This document shows positions 33,963 to 41,791 of a stretch of 64,000 nt of DNA, piece by piece. The translations under genes and the position numbers were made by a program. This DNA comes from UBA2199 sp964628035 (lineage in GTDB: Bacteria > Acidobacteriota > Aminicenantia > UBA2199). The notes beneath the pieces were generated by a model. That model made no database searches and was not told the DNA's origin. It was given only the letters and a program-made list of their open reading frames with translations. Numbering within the stretch: the stretch's first letter is position 1; every line of letters starts with the position of its first letter. The stretch spans positions 1 to 64,000 of the forward strand of contig CAZVPI010000014.1 in NCBI GenBank assembly GCA_964628035.1, in the 5' to 3' direction.

Positions 33963-35067
33963 CCTTCTTTTCCGTCAGCTCCTCGAACAGCCGCCGGTAG
34001 CGGCCGGCGATTTCCTCCCACGAATAGGCTTCGCGGACCCTCTCCCGGGCCCGTCCGCGAAGTTCCTCGAGCGCCGCTTCCCGCCTCTCCGCGTCGGCGA
34101 TCAAGGCGCTTAAATTACCAGTTTCCTTGGAAAAAAACAAGCCGTACCGCCCGTCGGCAAGCACTTCGCGGTTGAAGACCGTGTCCAGGGCGAGGACGGC
34201 GCAGCCCGCAGCCAGCGCCTGCAGCAGGGAAGGGTTGGTGCCGCCGAACTCGTGGCCGTGCAGGTAGGCGAAGCAGTGCTGGGTCAGGGCGGCCAGCTCG
34301 GCGGCGCCGGTCACGTAGCCGGTCCAGGTCAGGCGCGGATCGTCCAGGGAACGCAGGGCCCGTTCGTAGCGGCCGCCGTAGGGGTCTCCCCCGACCACGA
34401 CCAGCCTGCGCCGGCTGGCCGAGGCGAGGAACTCGCGCACCAGCAGGCCGGCGTTGTTGTCCGGGACCATGCGGCCGACGATCAGGTAGTAGCCCCGGCT
34501 CTCGAGCCCCCAGCGCACCAGCCGGCGCGGGTCGGCCGGCGGCGGAATATCGGCGCCGTAGGCGATCATCGTCGACTCGGCCCCGAATTCGCGGCGGTAG
34601 ATGAGCTGCATCTCGCGGGAGTCGGTGATCACCCGGTCGAAAAAGCGGGTGGCCTGACGCGAGGCCCAGCGGAAATACCGCGCCCCCAGGCCGCGCCATT
34701 TCGGCCGCAGCCACTCGAGCCCGTCGACGTTGATGGCGCTGGGCAGGCGGCGCAGCCGCGTCAGCAGGCCGAAAGGGCCGTTGGCCGAATTGACCGCCAG
34801 GACCGCATCGTAGCGCCGCCGGCTGGCGTGCAGGAAGGCCTGCAGGGAGTGGAGGAACTGGCTCAGGTTCTTTTTTTCGACGGTGGGCAGATAGACCAGG
34901 CGCACGCCGTTGACATCGCGGGGCCGCTCCGGGAAAAGGCCGCGGTGGCAGTAGACGGTGACATCGACCCCCTGGCAGACGAGCCTCTCCGCCAGCTCGC
35001 GCACGAACGTTTCGTAGCCGCTGTACACGATCGGATAGCCCCGGGAACCGATGATGGCGACCTTCAT
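33928..35067 (-). CDS. Glycosyltransferase (DUF1972 / GT4 type)
   Basis: A 379-residue GT-B enzyme. The N-terminal KVAIIGSRGYPIVYSGYETFVRELAERL matches the DUF1972 start of rhamnosyl/galactosyl transferases. The C-terminal domain has YLIVGRMVPDNN and the donor-binding HGHEFGGTNPSLLQALAAG (about 268-286). It probably adds a sugar to the lipid-linked acceptor made by the adjacent phosphotransferase. Start: the ATG at 35067 is chosen as it begins the family's KVAIIG strand; a longer frame exists to 35088. Confidence 0.88.
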   Translation of the reverse strand: MKVAIIGSRGYPIVYSGYETFVRELAERLVCQGVDVTVYCHRGLFPERPRDVNGVRLVYLPTVEKKNLSQFLHSLQAFLHASRRRYDAVLAVNSANGPFGLLTRLRRLPSAINVDGLEWLRPKWRGLGARYFRWASRQATRFFDRVITDSREMQLIYRREFGAESTMIAYGADIPPPADPRRLVRWGLESRGYYLIVGRMVPDNNAGLLVREFLASASRRRLVVVGGDPYGGRYERALRSLDDPRLTWTGYVTGAAELAALTQHCFAYLHGHEFGGTNPSLLQALAAGCAVLALDTVFNREVLADGRYGLFFSKETGNLSALIADAERREAALEELRGRARERVREAYSWEEIAGRYRRLFEELTEKKDARKKQGQEDS

Positions 35068-35254
35068 GCAATCATATCCACGCGGCACGGGGCCGGGCGG
35101 GCCTTGGCTTGGGCCGTAGCGTGGCTCCTGGCTTCACTCCCTTTCATTTTCAAGGCAACAGCGTACCGAGTGGGCTGCGGAATGTCAACTGACGTTCCCG
35201 GCGGGCGGAGCGCGTCCAGGGCGGGGAGCGCAAAACCCGGCGGCCCTTTTTTCG

Positions 35255-35260
35255 TATAGT
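35255..35260 (+). promoter_or_regulatory. -10 element TATAGT before pepF
   Basis: TATAGT 34 nt before the ATG at 35295, with GAAAGGAGAAG as the ribosome binding site between. No convincing -35 was found. Confidence 0.35.
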
Positions 35261-35294
35261 CAATCTCGAATCCAAGACGAAAGGAGAAGCATGC

Positions 35295-37220
35295 ATGAAC
35301 TTCAGGATGTCCCTGGCGATCCTGTCCCTTTGCGCCCTGCTGGGCTCTTCCCTGCCTGCGGACGCGGACGCTGAGATGAAAAAAATCCCCGATTATTCGC
35401 GGCAGAGCCGCTCCGAGGTGCCGCTGGAGCACACCTGGAAGATCGAGGACCTCTACGCCTCCGAGGCCGACTGGCAGGCCGAGAAGCAGGCCGTGACCGA
35501 AGACATCGCCCGCATCGACGCGGCGTCCGCGGGCTGGACCGATTCGGCCGTTGACATGAAGAGGCTGCTCGACCTGGTGAGTTCGATCCAGCTGCGCGGC
35601 GCGCGGCTCTATTCCTACGCCAGCCACCAGTCCAACACCGACCTGGGCAACACCCGCTTCCAGGCCATGCTGGGCGAGATCCGCAGCGGCTTCGTGCAGC
35701 TGGGCGCCAAGCTCTCCTTCATGCGCCCCGACATCCTGGCCTTGGGCGCCGACCGGTTTGCGGCCTATCTGCAGGCCGAGCCCGGCCTGGCCCCCTACCG
35801 CTTCGGCGTCGAGAGCATCCTGCGCGAGAGGGAGCACGTGCTGCCCGGCGACCAGCAGCGCATCGCCTCGCTGACCGGCCTGTTCAGCGGCGTGCCGGCC
35901 GACGCCGCGGGCATGCTCAACAACGTCGAGCTGCCGCGCGCCGAGGTCACACTGGCTGACGGCACGAAGGTGCTTCTGGACCAGGCGGCCTACCAGCGCC
36001 TGCGCGGCTCCAGGGAGGCGGCCGACCGCGGCCGGGTCATGCGGTCGTTCTGGGAGAACCAGAAGAAGTTCGAGAACACCCTGGCCATCCTGCAGGACGG
36101 GGCCGTCAAGAGCCATTTCTTCAACGCCCGCATCCGCAACCATCCCGACTGCCTCTCCGCCCGCCTCTTTGCCGAGGACATCTCGCCGGAGGTCTACCAC
36201 CAGCTCATCCGCCAGGTCCACGCCTTCCTGCCGGCGCTGCACCGCTATCTGGCCCTCAAGCAGAGGCTGCTCGGCCTGCCCGAGTTCCGCTACGAGGACG
36301 TGTACGCCCAGTCGGCCCGGGCGGTCGAAAAAACCTTCCCCTTCGCCGAGGCGCGCCGGCTGATCAGCGAGGCGCTGAAGCCGCTGGGTCCCGAGTATGC
36401 CGGCGCCCTGCGCCGCGCCTTCGAGGAGCGCTGGATGGACCTCTATCCCAACCGGGGCAAGGAGAGCGGCGCCTACTCGGGCGGCGTCTACGGCGTCCAC
36501 CCCTACATCAAGCTCAACTACAACGGCGACTACGACGCCGTGGCCACCACCGCCCACGAGCTCGGCCACGCCCTGCACTCCTATTTCTCCGACAAGACCC
36601 AGCCCTTCCCCACCGCCGACTACACCACCTTCCTGGCCGAGATCGCCTCGACCTTCAACGAGCACCTGCTGATGCACCACCTGCTGAAAAAGGAAAAGGA
36701 CGACCTGTTCAAGCTCTACATCCTGGACAACTACCTAGACGGCTTCCGCGGCACGCTCTTCCGCCAGACGCTGTTCGCCGAGTTCGAGCTGGCCATGCAC
36801 CAGCGCGTGGAGGCCGGCCAGACCCTGACCGCCGACTGGCTCAACGCCACCTACCTGGAACTGACCCGCAAGTACTACGGCCATGAGAAGGGGGTGTGCC
36901 GCGTCGACGAGTACATCCAGTCGGAGTGGAGCGGCATCCCCCATTTCTACCTGGATTATTACGTGTTCCAGTACAGCACCGGCCTCATCGCCTCCATGGC
37001 CCTCAGCGACCGCGTGGCCAAGGGCGACGCCGGGGCCCGCGACCGCTATCTCGAGCTTCTGAAAGCCGGGGGCAGCGACTACCCGCTGAACATCCTGAAA
37101 AGGGCTGGAGTGGACATGAGCCGTCCCGAGCCTTATGTCGCGGCCCTGAAGCGCTTCGACAGCCTGGTCGGCGAGATGGAGACGATCGCCGCCCGCCTGC
37201 AGAAACGGAGGAAACGCTGA
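35295..37220 (+). CDS. pepF: Secreted oligoendopeptidase F (M3B)
   Basis: A 641-residue zinc peptidase with a signal peptide (MSLAILSLCALLGSSLPADA), unlike the usual cytosolic PepF. After the family's N-terminal helical domain (WKIEDLYASEADWQ) come GAYSGGVYGVHPYIKLNY and the active site HELGH (421-425; ATTAHELGHALHSYF), then the zinc Glu region FLAEIASTFNEHLL. It should cut oligopeptides of roughly 7-17 residues in the periplasm. The AAGGAG site is followed by ATGCATG; the second ATG (35295) is used. Confidence 0.93.
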   Translation: MNFRMSLAILSLCALLGSSLPADADAEMKKIPDYSRQSRSEVPLEHTWKIEDLYASEADWQAEKQAVTEDIARIDAASAGWTDSAVDMKRLLDLVSSIQLRGARLYSYASHQSNTDLGNTRFQAMLGEIRSGFVQLGAKLSFMRPDILALGADRFAAYLQAEPGLAPYRFGVESILREREHVLPGDQQRIASLTGLFSGVPADAAGMLNNVELPRAEVTLADGTKVLLDQAAYQRLRGSREAADRGRVMRSFWENQKKFENTLAILQDGAVKSHFFNARIRNHPDCLSARLFAEDISPEVYHQLIRQVHAFLPALHRYLALKQRLLGLPEFRYEDVYAQSARAVEKTFPFAEARRLISEALKPLGPEYAGALRRAFEERWMDLYPNRGKESGAYSGGVYGVHPYIKLNYNGDYDAVATTAHELGHALHSYFSDKTQPFPTADYTTFLAEIASTFNEHLLMHHLLKKEKDDLFKLYILDNYLDGFRGTLFRQTLFAEFELAMHQRVEAGQTLTADWLNATYLELTRKYYGHEKGVCRVDEYIQSEWSGIPHFYLDYYVFQYSTGLIASMALSDRVAKGDAGARDRYLELLKAGGSDYPLNILKRAGVDMSRPEPYVAALKRFDSLVGEMETIAARLQKRRKR

Positions 37221-37475
37221 TTCCTCTCGATCTAATAAGGGGAAAAGTGGTAGAGGGGTGGATGGACAACGTGGTAGAGAGGTAAAGGTGCAAAGTGGCA
37301 GAGGGGTGAAGCAAGAAAAAAACCGGCCAGAAAAAAGCCAAAAAAGAAACAAATAGCGCCGGTGCGCCTTTACTTTCCACTTTACAACTTGGTCGCTTTA
37401 CCCCTTAACCCCTTATCCACTTTCCCCCTCTATCACTCTGGAACTTTTTCTCTCTTGCTCTACCCCTTTACCCCT
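37221..37475. repeat. Purine-rich / pyrimidine-rich mirrored intergenic block
   Basis: Between convergent genes. 37240-37320 repeats purine units (AAAAGTGGTAGAGGGGTG, GTGGTAGAGAGGTAAAGGTG, AAAGTGGCAGAGGGGTGAAG). 37371-37475 holds the complementary pyrimidine units (CTTTACCCCTTAACCCCTTATCCACTTT, split here by text such as CTCTACCCCTTTACCCCTTC). The two halves could pair over about 240 nt. No gene was found and no classical terminator. Confidence 0.5.
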
Positions 37476-38420
37476 TCACACCTTTAGTTCTCGTTGCCGC
37501 AAATACCAGTCGACGACCCCGCGCAGTCCCTCCTGGAAGCCCATCCTGGCGCGGAAGCCGAACTCGCGCTCGGCGCGGCTCACGTCCAGGCGTCGGCGCG
37601 GCTGGCCGTTGGGCTGGGTCGTATCCCAGCGGATCTCGCCCTTGTACCCGACCAGCCCGGCGATCCTTTCGGTCAGCTCCCTGATGCTGATCTCCATGCC
37701 CGACCCCAGGTTCACGGGCTCGGGCTTGTCGTATCGTTCGGCGGCCAGCAGGATGCCCTCGGCCGCGTCGTCCACGTGAAGAAACTCCCGCGTGGGCGAG
37801 CCGTCGCCCCAGGCCGTCACAAAGCCGGCGCCCGACTCGCGGGCCTCGACGAACTTCTTGATCAAGGCCGGGATCACGTGGCTGCTGGCCGGATTGAAAT
37901 TGTCTCCCGGGCCGTACAGGTTCACCGGCAGCAGGAAGATCGAGTTCCAGCCGTGCTGCTGGCGGTAGGCCTGCGACTGCACCAGGAGCATCTTTTTCGC
38001 CAGGCCGTAGGGGGCGTTCGTCTCCTCCGGGTAGCCGTTCCAGAGGTCTTCCTCGCGGAAAGGGACGGGGGTGAACTTCGGGTAGGCGCAGATGGTGCCG
38101 ATGGCCACGAACTTGCCCACCCCGGCCCTCCAGCTCTCGTGCATGAGCTGGACGCCCATCATCAGGTTGTCGTAGAAAAAATCGGCCGGCCGCTCGCGGT
38201 TGGCGCCGATGCCGCCGACGACCGCCGCCAGGTGGATCACCAGGTCGGGACGGAACTGCAGGTGCCGGCGGATCACGGCCGGGTCGACCAGGTCACCATC
38301 CTCGATGCCGGTGGCCAGGACATGCCCGCAGCCCCGTTCCCGCAGCTTGGCCGCAATGACGCGCCCCAGGAAACCGCTGCCCCCGGTCAGCCAAACCCGC
38401 CTTTCATCCCAGAAGCCCAA
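37476..38420 (-). CDS. fcl: GDP-L-fucose synthase-like NAD-dependent epimerase/reductase
   Basis: A 314-residue short-chain dehydrogenase of the GDP-fucose synthase type. It has the Rossmann motif GGSGFLG (about 13-19), HLAAVVGGIGANRE, FVAIGTICAYPK, the catalytic YGLAKK and VNLYGPGDNFNP. Family members convert GDP-4-keto-6-deoxymannose to GDP-L-fucose; the GMD partner is not in the window. Start: TTG at 38420, 5 nt after AAGGAGG; the frame to 38531 would include the promoter. Probably feeds the polysaccharide genes at 30605-35067. Confidence 0.85.
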   Translation of the reverse strand: MGFWDERRVWLTGGSGFLGRVIAAKLRERGCGHVLATGIEDGDLVDPAVIRRHLQFRPDLVIHLAAVVGGIGANRERPADFFYDNLMMGVQLMHESWRAGVGKFVAIGTICAYPKFTPVPFREEDLWNGYPEETNAPYGLAKKMLLVQSQAYRQQHGWNSIFLLPVNLYGPGDNFNPASSHVIPALIKKFVEARESGAGFVTAWGDGSPTREFLHVDDAAEGILLAAERYDKPEPVNLGSGMEISIRELTERIAGLVGYKGEIRWDTTQPNGQPRRRLDVSRAEREFGFRARMGFQEGLRGVVDWYLRQRELKV

Positions 38421-38447
38421 CTCCACCTCCTTCTCGCGAACCTTTTT

Positions 38448-38476
38448 CCTGTAACAGATTGCCGGCCAAATGTCAA
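38448..38476 (-). promoter_or_regulatory. Promoter of the GDP-fucose synthase gene
   Basis: Minus strand TTGACA (38471-38476), 17 nt, TACAGG (38448-38453). A strong -35 and weak -10. The AAGGAGG site and TTG start follow. Confidence 0.5.
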
Positions 38477-38653
38477 AGATCCCGCTGCGCGCCGTGCGCG
38501 CGCGGACGCCCGTGTGCCCCCCGGATCGCAAGCGAACATTTCCGAGGCCCCGCGCGTACCAGATCAGGACGCCAGAAAAAGTCGCCCGCGCGAGGCCGAC
38601 GAGTAACCTTGGCGGCGTCTGCCGCGTCTAACAGGTAAGGAGCGAGCGGGAAC

Positions 38654-40888
38654 ATGAAAAAGTTGATTTTTTGGATTCTCCTGATCCTTGTGTGGAACGG
38701 AGCGGCCCAGGCGGCCGCCAGCAGGCAAGGCCTGGAGTCCGGCACCCTGCGCCAGAGCGTCCGGCCGCTGCAGCCAACCAGGGCCTCGGCGCCGCCGGTC
38801 CTGGACGGCGTGCTCGACGACGAGGCCTGGAAGAGCGCCGAGGTCATCGACGACGTCTGGATCACCTACAACCCGGTCAACGGCAGCGAGCTGCCCCAGC
38901 GCACCCGCGCCTACGTCACCTACGACGCGGAAAACCTCTATTTCGCCTTCCACTGCCTGGACAGCCAGCCCGAGCTGATCAAGACCTCGCTGACCAGGCG
39001 CGACGGCATCTTCGACGACGACTGGGTCGGCCTCTCGCTCGACACCGTGGGCGGCCGCAAGTACGGCTATGAGATGTTCGTCAATCCCAGCGGCGCCCAG
39101 GCCGACATCTTCCGCACCGGCGACATCGAGGATTCCTCCAGCGACTGGGTGTGGCACAGCGCCGGCAAGATCGTCTCCGACGGCTACGTGGTCGAGATCC
39201 GCCAGCCCCTGAAGAGCATCCGCTTCGCCAGCGGCAAGGACGTGCGCATGGGGGTCGTTTTCTGGCGCCGCATCAGCCGGCTGGGCATGAGCGGCTCCTG
39301 GCCGCACCTGCGCCCCGGCCAGGGCATCGGCCTCTGCCAGGTCGAGGTGCGTCTCTCCGAACTGCCCCGGCCGCTGGTGCTGGAGGCCCTGCCCTCCTTC
39401 ACCTTCACCTCGGGCTGGGACCGCCTCTCGCCCGCCTCCTGGTCGGGCGCCGAGCAAACCCGCGATCTGGGCTTCGGCCTGAAGTACGGCATCACCTCGT
39501 CGATCGTGGCCGAGGCCACCGTCAACCCCGACTTCAGCCAGGTGGAGAGCGACGCCCTGCAGGTGACGGTCAACCAGCGCTACCCCGTGCTCTACTCGGA
39601 AAAACGCCCCTTCTTCATGGAAGCGGGCAACCTGTTCGACCTGGCCGCCGTGGGCGACGGCCTGGGCAACATGGTCATGCCGGTGAACACCCGCCTGATC
39701 GTCGATCCGCGCTGGGGGGTGCGCCTGACCGGTGAGCAGGGCCGGGCTTCGTTCGCCCTGCTGGCCTCGGCCGACCGCTCGCCCGGCAACCCCTGGGAAG
39801 AGGACGCCAATCCCGACCTGGGGCGCCAGGCGACCTTCTGGATCGGCCGCGGCAAACTGGGGCTGGGCCGCGACAACTATCTCGGCCTGCTGTACAGCGG
39901 CCGCGAGTTCGGCGGCGAGTACAACCGCGCCCTGGCCGCCGACTTCTCTTTGCGCTTCGCCAAGAGGCACCAGCTGGTGGGCCACTACATCCAGACCCTT
40001 TCCAACCGCCCGGGGGCGGCGGGGGAGGTTCGCGGCGGCTGCCTGACCGCCGAATACGGATACGCCAGGGGCAACTCCTTCCTGCTGGCCCTGGTGGAGA
40101 ACATCGATCCCGGATTTCAAATGGACAGCGCCTACTACCAGCGCAGCGGCATCGCTTCCGCCAAGCTCTACCTGCAGCAGCGCTTCGTCCCCGACAAGAA
40201 GCGGCTCCCCTGGCTGCTGGGCGTCACCCCCTCCCTGTACGGCGCCATCATCCACGACAAGGTCTCAGGCCTGGACGACCGCGAGCTGATGCTCGAGGTC
40301 TACGCCAACTTCATCCTCAAGGGCCAGATCGGCGGCTATGTCTACCTGGGACAGGAGTGCTGGGCCGGGCAGGCCTTCCAGCGCCGCAGGGCGCAGCTGA
40401 GCGCCAACCTGCAGCCGTGCAAGTGGCTGAACCTTCACAGCTGCTACAGCTTCGGCAACACCATCTACTACGACCCGGTCGACCCCTTCCTGGGCGACCG
40501 CACGCAGCTGCACGCCAGCTTCACCCTTCAGCCCACGAAGAGCCTGAACCTGTTCGGCGAGCACGTCATCAGCCGCTTCCGCCGCCTCGACACCCGCGAG
40601 AAGGTCTACGACCAGGGGATCTGGCGCGGCCGCCTGACCTACCAGTTCAACGCCAAGTTTTTCCTGCGCGGCCTCCTGCAGTACGACAGCTTCTACCGCC
40701 GCGTGCTGGGGGATTTCCTGGCCTCGTTCACCTATATCCCCGGCACGGTGCTCTACCTGGGCTACGGTTCGCTGAACGAGAGCCGCTCCTGGAGCGAGGG
40801 CGGCTGGCAGCGCGGCGTCACCGGGGACCGCTTCTACCAGACCCGCCAGAGCCTGTTCTTCAAGGTCAGCTACCGCTACCAGTTCTGA
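38654..40888 (+). CDS. CBM9-like/DUF5916 outer-membrane protein
   Basis: A 744-residue protein with a signal peptide (KKLIFWILLILVWNGAAQA). Residues about 45-225 form a carbohydrate-binding family-9-like domain (PPVLDGVLDDEAWKSA, YVTYDAENLYFAFHC). The rest is the DUF5916 region with NPDFSQVESDALQVTVNQRYPV and LYSEKRPFFMEAG, then amphipathic strands ending in Phe (SYRYQF) like an outer-membrane barrel. Function is not established; a role in carbohydrate or peptide binding at the surface is plausible. A paralog is at 48582. Confidence 0.82.
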   Translation: MKKLIFWILLILVWNGAAQAAASRQGLESGTLRQSVRPLQPTRASAPPVLDGVLDDEAWKSAEVIDDVWITYNPVNGSELPQRTRAYVTYDAENLYFAFHCLDSQPELIKTSLTRRDGIFDDDWVGLSLDTVGGRKYGYEMFVNPSGAQADIFRTGDIEDSSSDWVWHSAGKIVSDGYVVEIRQPLKSIRFASGKDVRMGVVFWRRISRLGMSGSWPHLRPGQGIGLCQVEVRLSELPRPLVLEALPSFTFTSGWDRLSPASWSGAEQTRDLGFGLKYGITSSIVAEATVNPDFSQVESDALQVTVNQRYPVLYSEKRPFFMEAGNLFDLAAVGDGLGNMVMPVNTRLIVDPRWGVRLTGEQGRASFALLASADRSPGNPWEEDANPDLGRQATFWIGRGKLGLGRDNYLGLLYSGREFGGEYNRALAADFSLRFAKRHQLVGHYIQTLSNRPGAAGEVRGGCLTAEYGYARGNSFLLALVENIDPGFQMDSAYYQRSGIASAKLYLQQRFVPDKKRLPWLLGVTPSLYGAIIHDKVSGLDDRELMLEVYANFILKGQIGGYVYLGQECWAGQAFQRRRAQLSANLQPCKWLNLHSCYSFGNTIYYDPVDPFLGDRTQLHASFTLQPTKSLNLFGEHVISRFRRLDTREKVYDQGIWRGRLTYQFNAKFFLRGLLQYDSFYRRVLGDFLASFTYIPGTVLYLGYGSLNESRSWSEGGWQRGVTGDRFYQTRQSLFFKVSYRYQF

Positions 40889-40933
40889 GGGACGGGCGAT
40901 GACGACGACGAATCCGTTCCCATAAATGAGGCG

Positions 40934-40953
40934 GGGGGCGCGCAAGCGCCCCC
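40934..40953. other. GC hairpin with GCAA tetraloop
   Basis: GGGGGCGC-GCAA-GCGCCCCC, a perfect 8-bp stem with a GNRA loop, 46 nt after the DUF5916 gene and 26 nt before the next start. There is no T tract, so it may stabilise a 3' end or modulate the downstream gene rather than terminate. Confidence 0.5.
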
Positions 40954-40979
40954 GCGTCCTTGCGCGAGGAGAACCCTCC

Positions 40980-41678
40980 ATGACGGACATTCCGGTTCAA
41001 GAGGCGGATGGCAGCCGCCTGCGGCGCACGCTCGCGGCGCGTTTCGGCCTGGGCTCCCTCCTCCTGGCGGCGATGCTTTTCCTCCCCGCCGGAACGCTGC
41101 GCTTCTGGCAGGCCTGGGTGTTCCTGGCCGTCCTGCTCCTCCCCATGCTCCTGACCGTCCTCCACTTCCTGCAGCGGGGCCCGGAGGTGCTGCAGCGGCG
41201 GATGAAATGGAGGGAGAAGGAGCCGGAGCAGAAAGCCATCATTCTCTGGTCCTATCCGTTCTTTCTGGCGGTTTTCCTGCTCCCGGGCCTCGACCGCCGC
41301 TTCGGCTGGTCGTCGGTCCCGGCCTGGCTGGTCCTCGCCGCCGACGCCGTCGTGCTGGCCTCGTACCTGGGCTTCGTCCGCGTCATGCGCGAGAACCGCT
41401 TCCTGTCACGGACCGTCGAGGTCGACCGCAGGCAGGAGGTCGTGCGCACCGGCCCCTACGCGATCGTGCGCCATCCCATGTACGCGGCGATCATCCCCCT
41501 GTACCTCGCCGGCCCCCTGGCCCTCGGATCGTACTGGGCCCTGGTCCCTGCCGCGGCCATCCCGTTCATCATCGTCCTGCGCATCCTCAACGAGGAGCAG
41601 GTGCTGTGCCGCGAGCTTGCGGGCTACAGCGATTACATGCGCCAGGTTAGGTACCGCCTCCTTCCCGGCATCTGGTGA
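40980..41678 (+). CDS. Isoprenylcysteine/phospholipid methyltransferase-like membrane protein
   Basis: A 232-residue membrane protein with five hydrophobic segments. The C-terminal half carries the ICMT/PEMT signature: RRQEVVRTGPYAIVRHPMYAA (about 157-177) and LNEEQVLCRELAGYSDYMRQVRYRLLPGIW at the end. In the family these residues bind SAM and the methyl acceptor at the membrane. The acceptor in bacteria is generally unknown. The next gene's long frame overlaps it, but that gene's real start is 114 nt downstream. Confidence 0.85.
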   Translation: MTDIPVQEADGSRLRRTLAARFGLGSLLLAAMLFLPAGTLRFWQAWVFLAVLLLPMLLTVLHFLQRGPEVLQRRMKWREKEPEQKAIILWSYPFFLAVFLLPGLDRRFGWSSVPAWLVLAADAVVLASYLGFVRVMRENRFLSRTVEVDRRQEVVRTGPYAIVRHPMYAAIIPLYLAGPLALGSYWALVPAAAIPFIIVLRILNEEQVLCRELAGYSDYMRQVRYRLLPGIW

Positions 41679-41791
41679 GCCCGGCGGCGGCCCCGCCCGC
41701 AGCCTTCGCCCCCACCGGCCGCCGCCTTGCCAAAAGAAACCTGTTCTGTTACCCTGCAAGGGCTTCAGACAATCCCCATCGGAGGTGCCCC

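Noticed and set aside
37221..37475. CRISPR array
   Set aside because: Units vary in length and sequence, there are no unique spacers of constant size and no cas genes.
40934..40953. Rho-independent terminator after the DUF5916 gene
   Set aside because: Strong hairpin but no T tract on either strand; recorded as a hairpin of unknown role.
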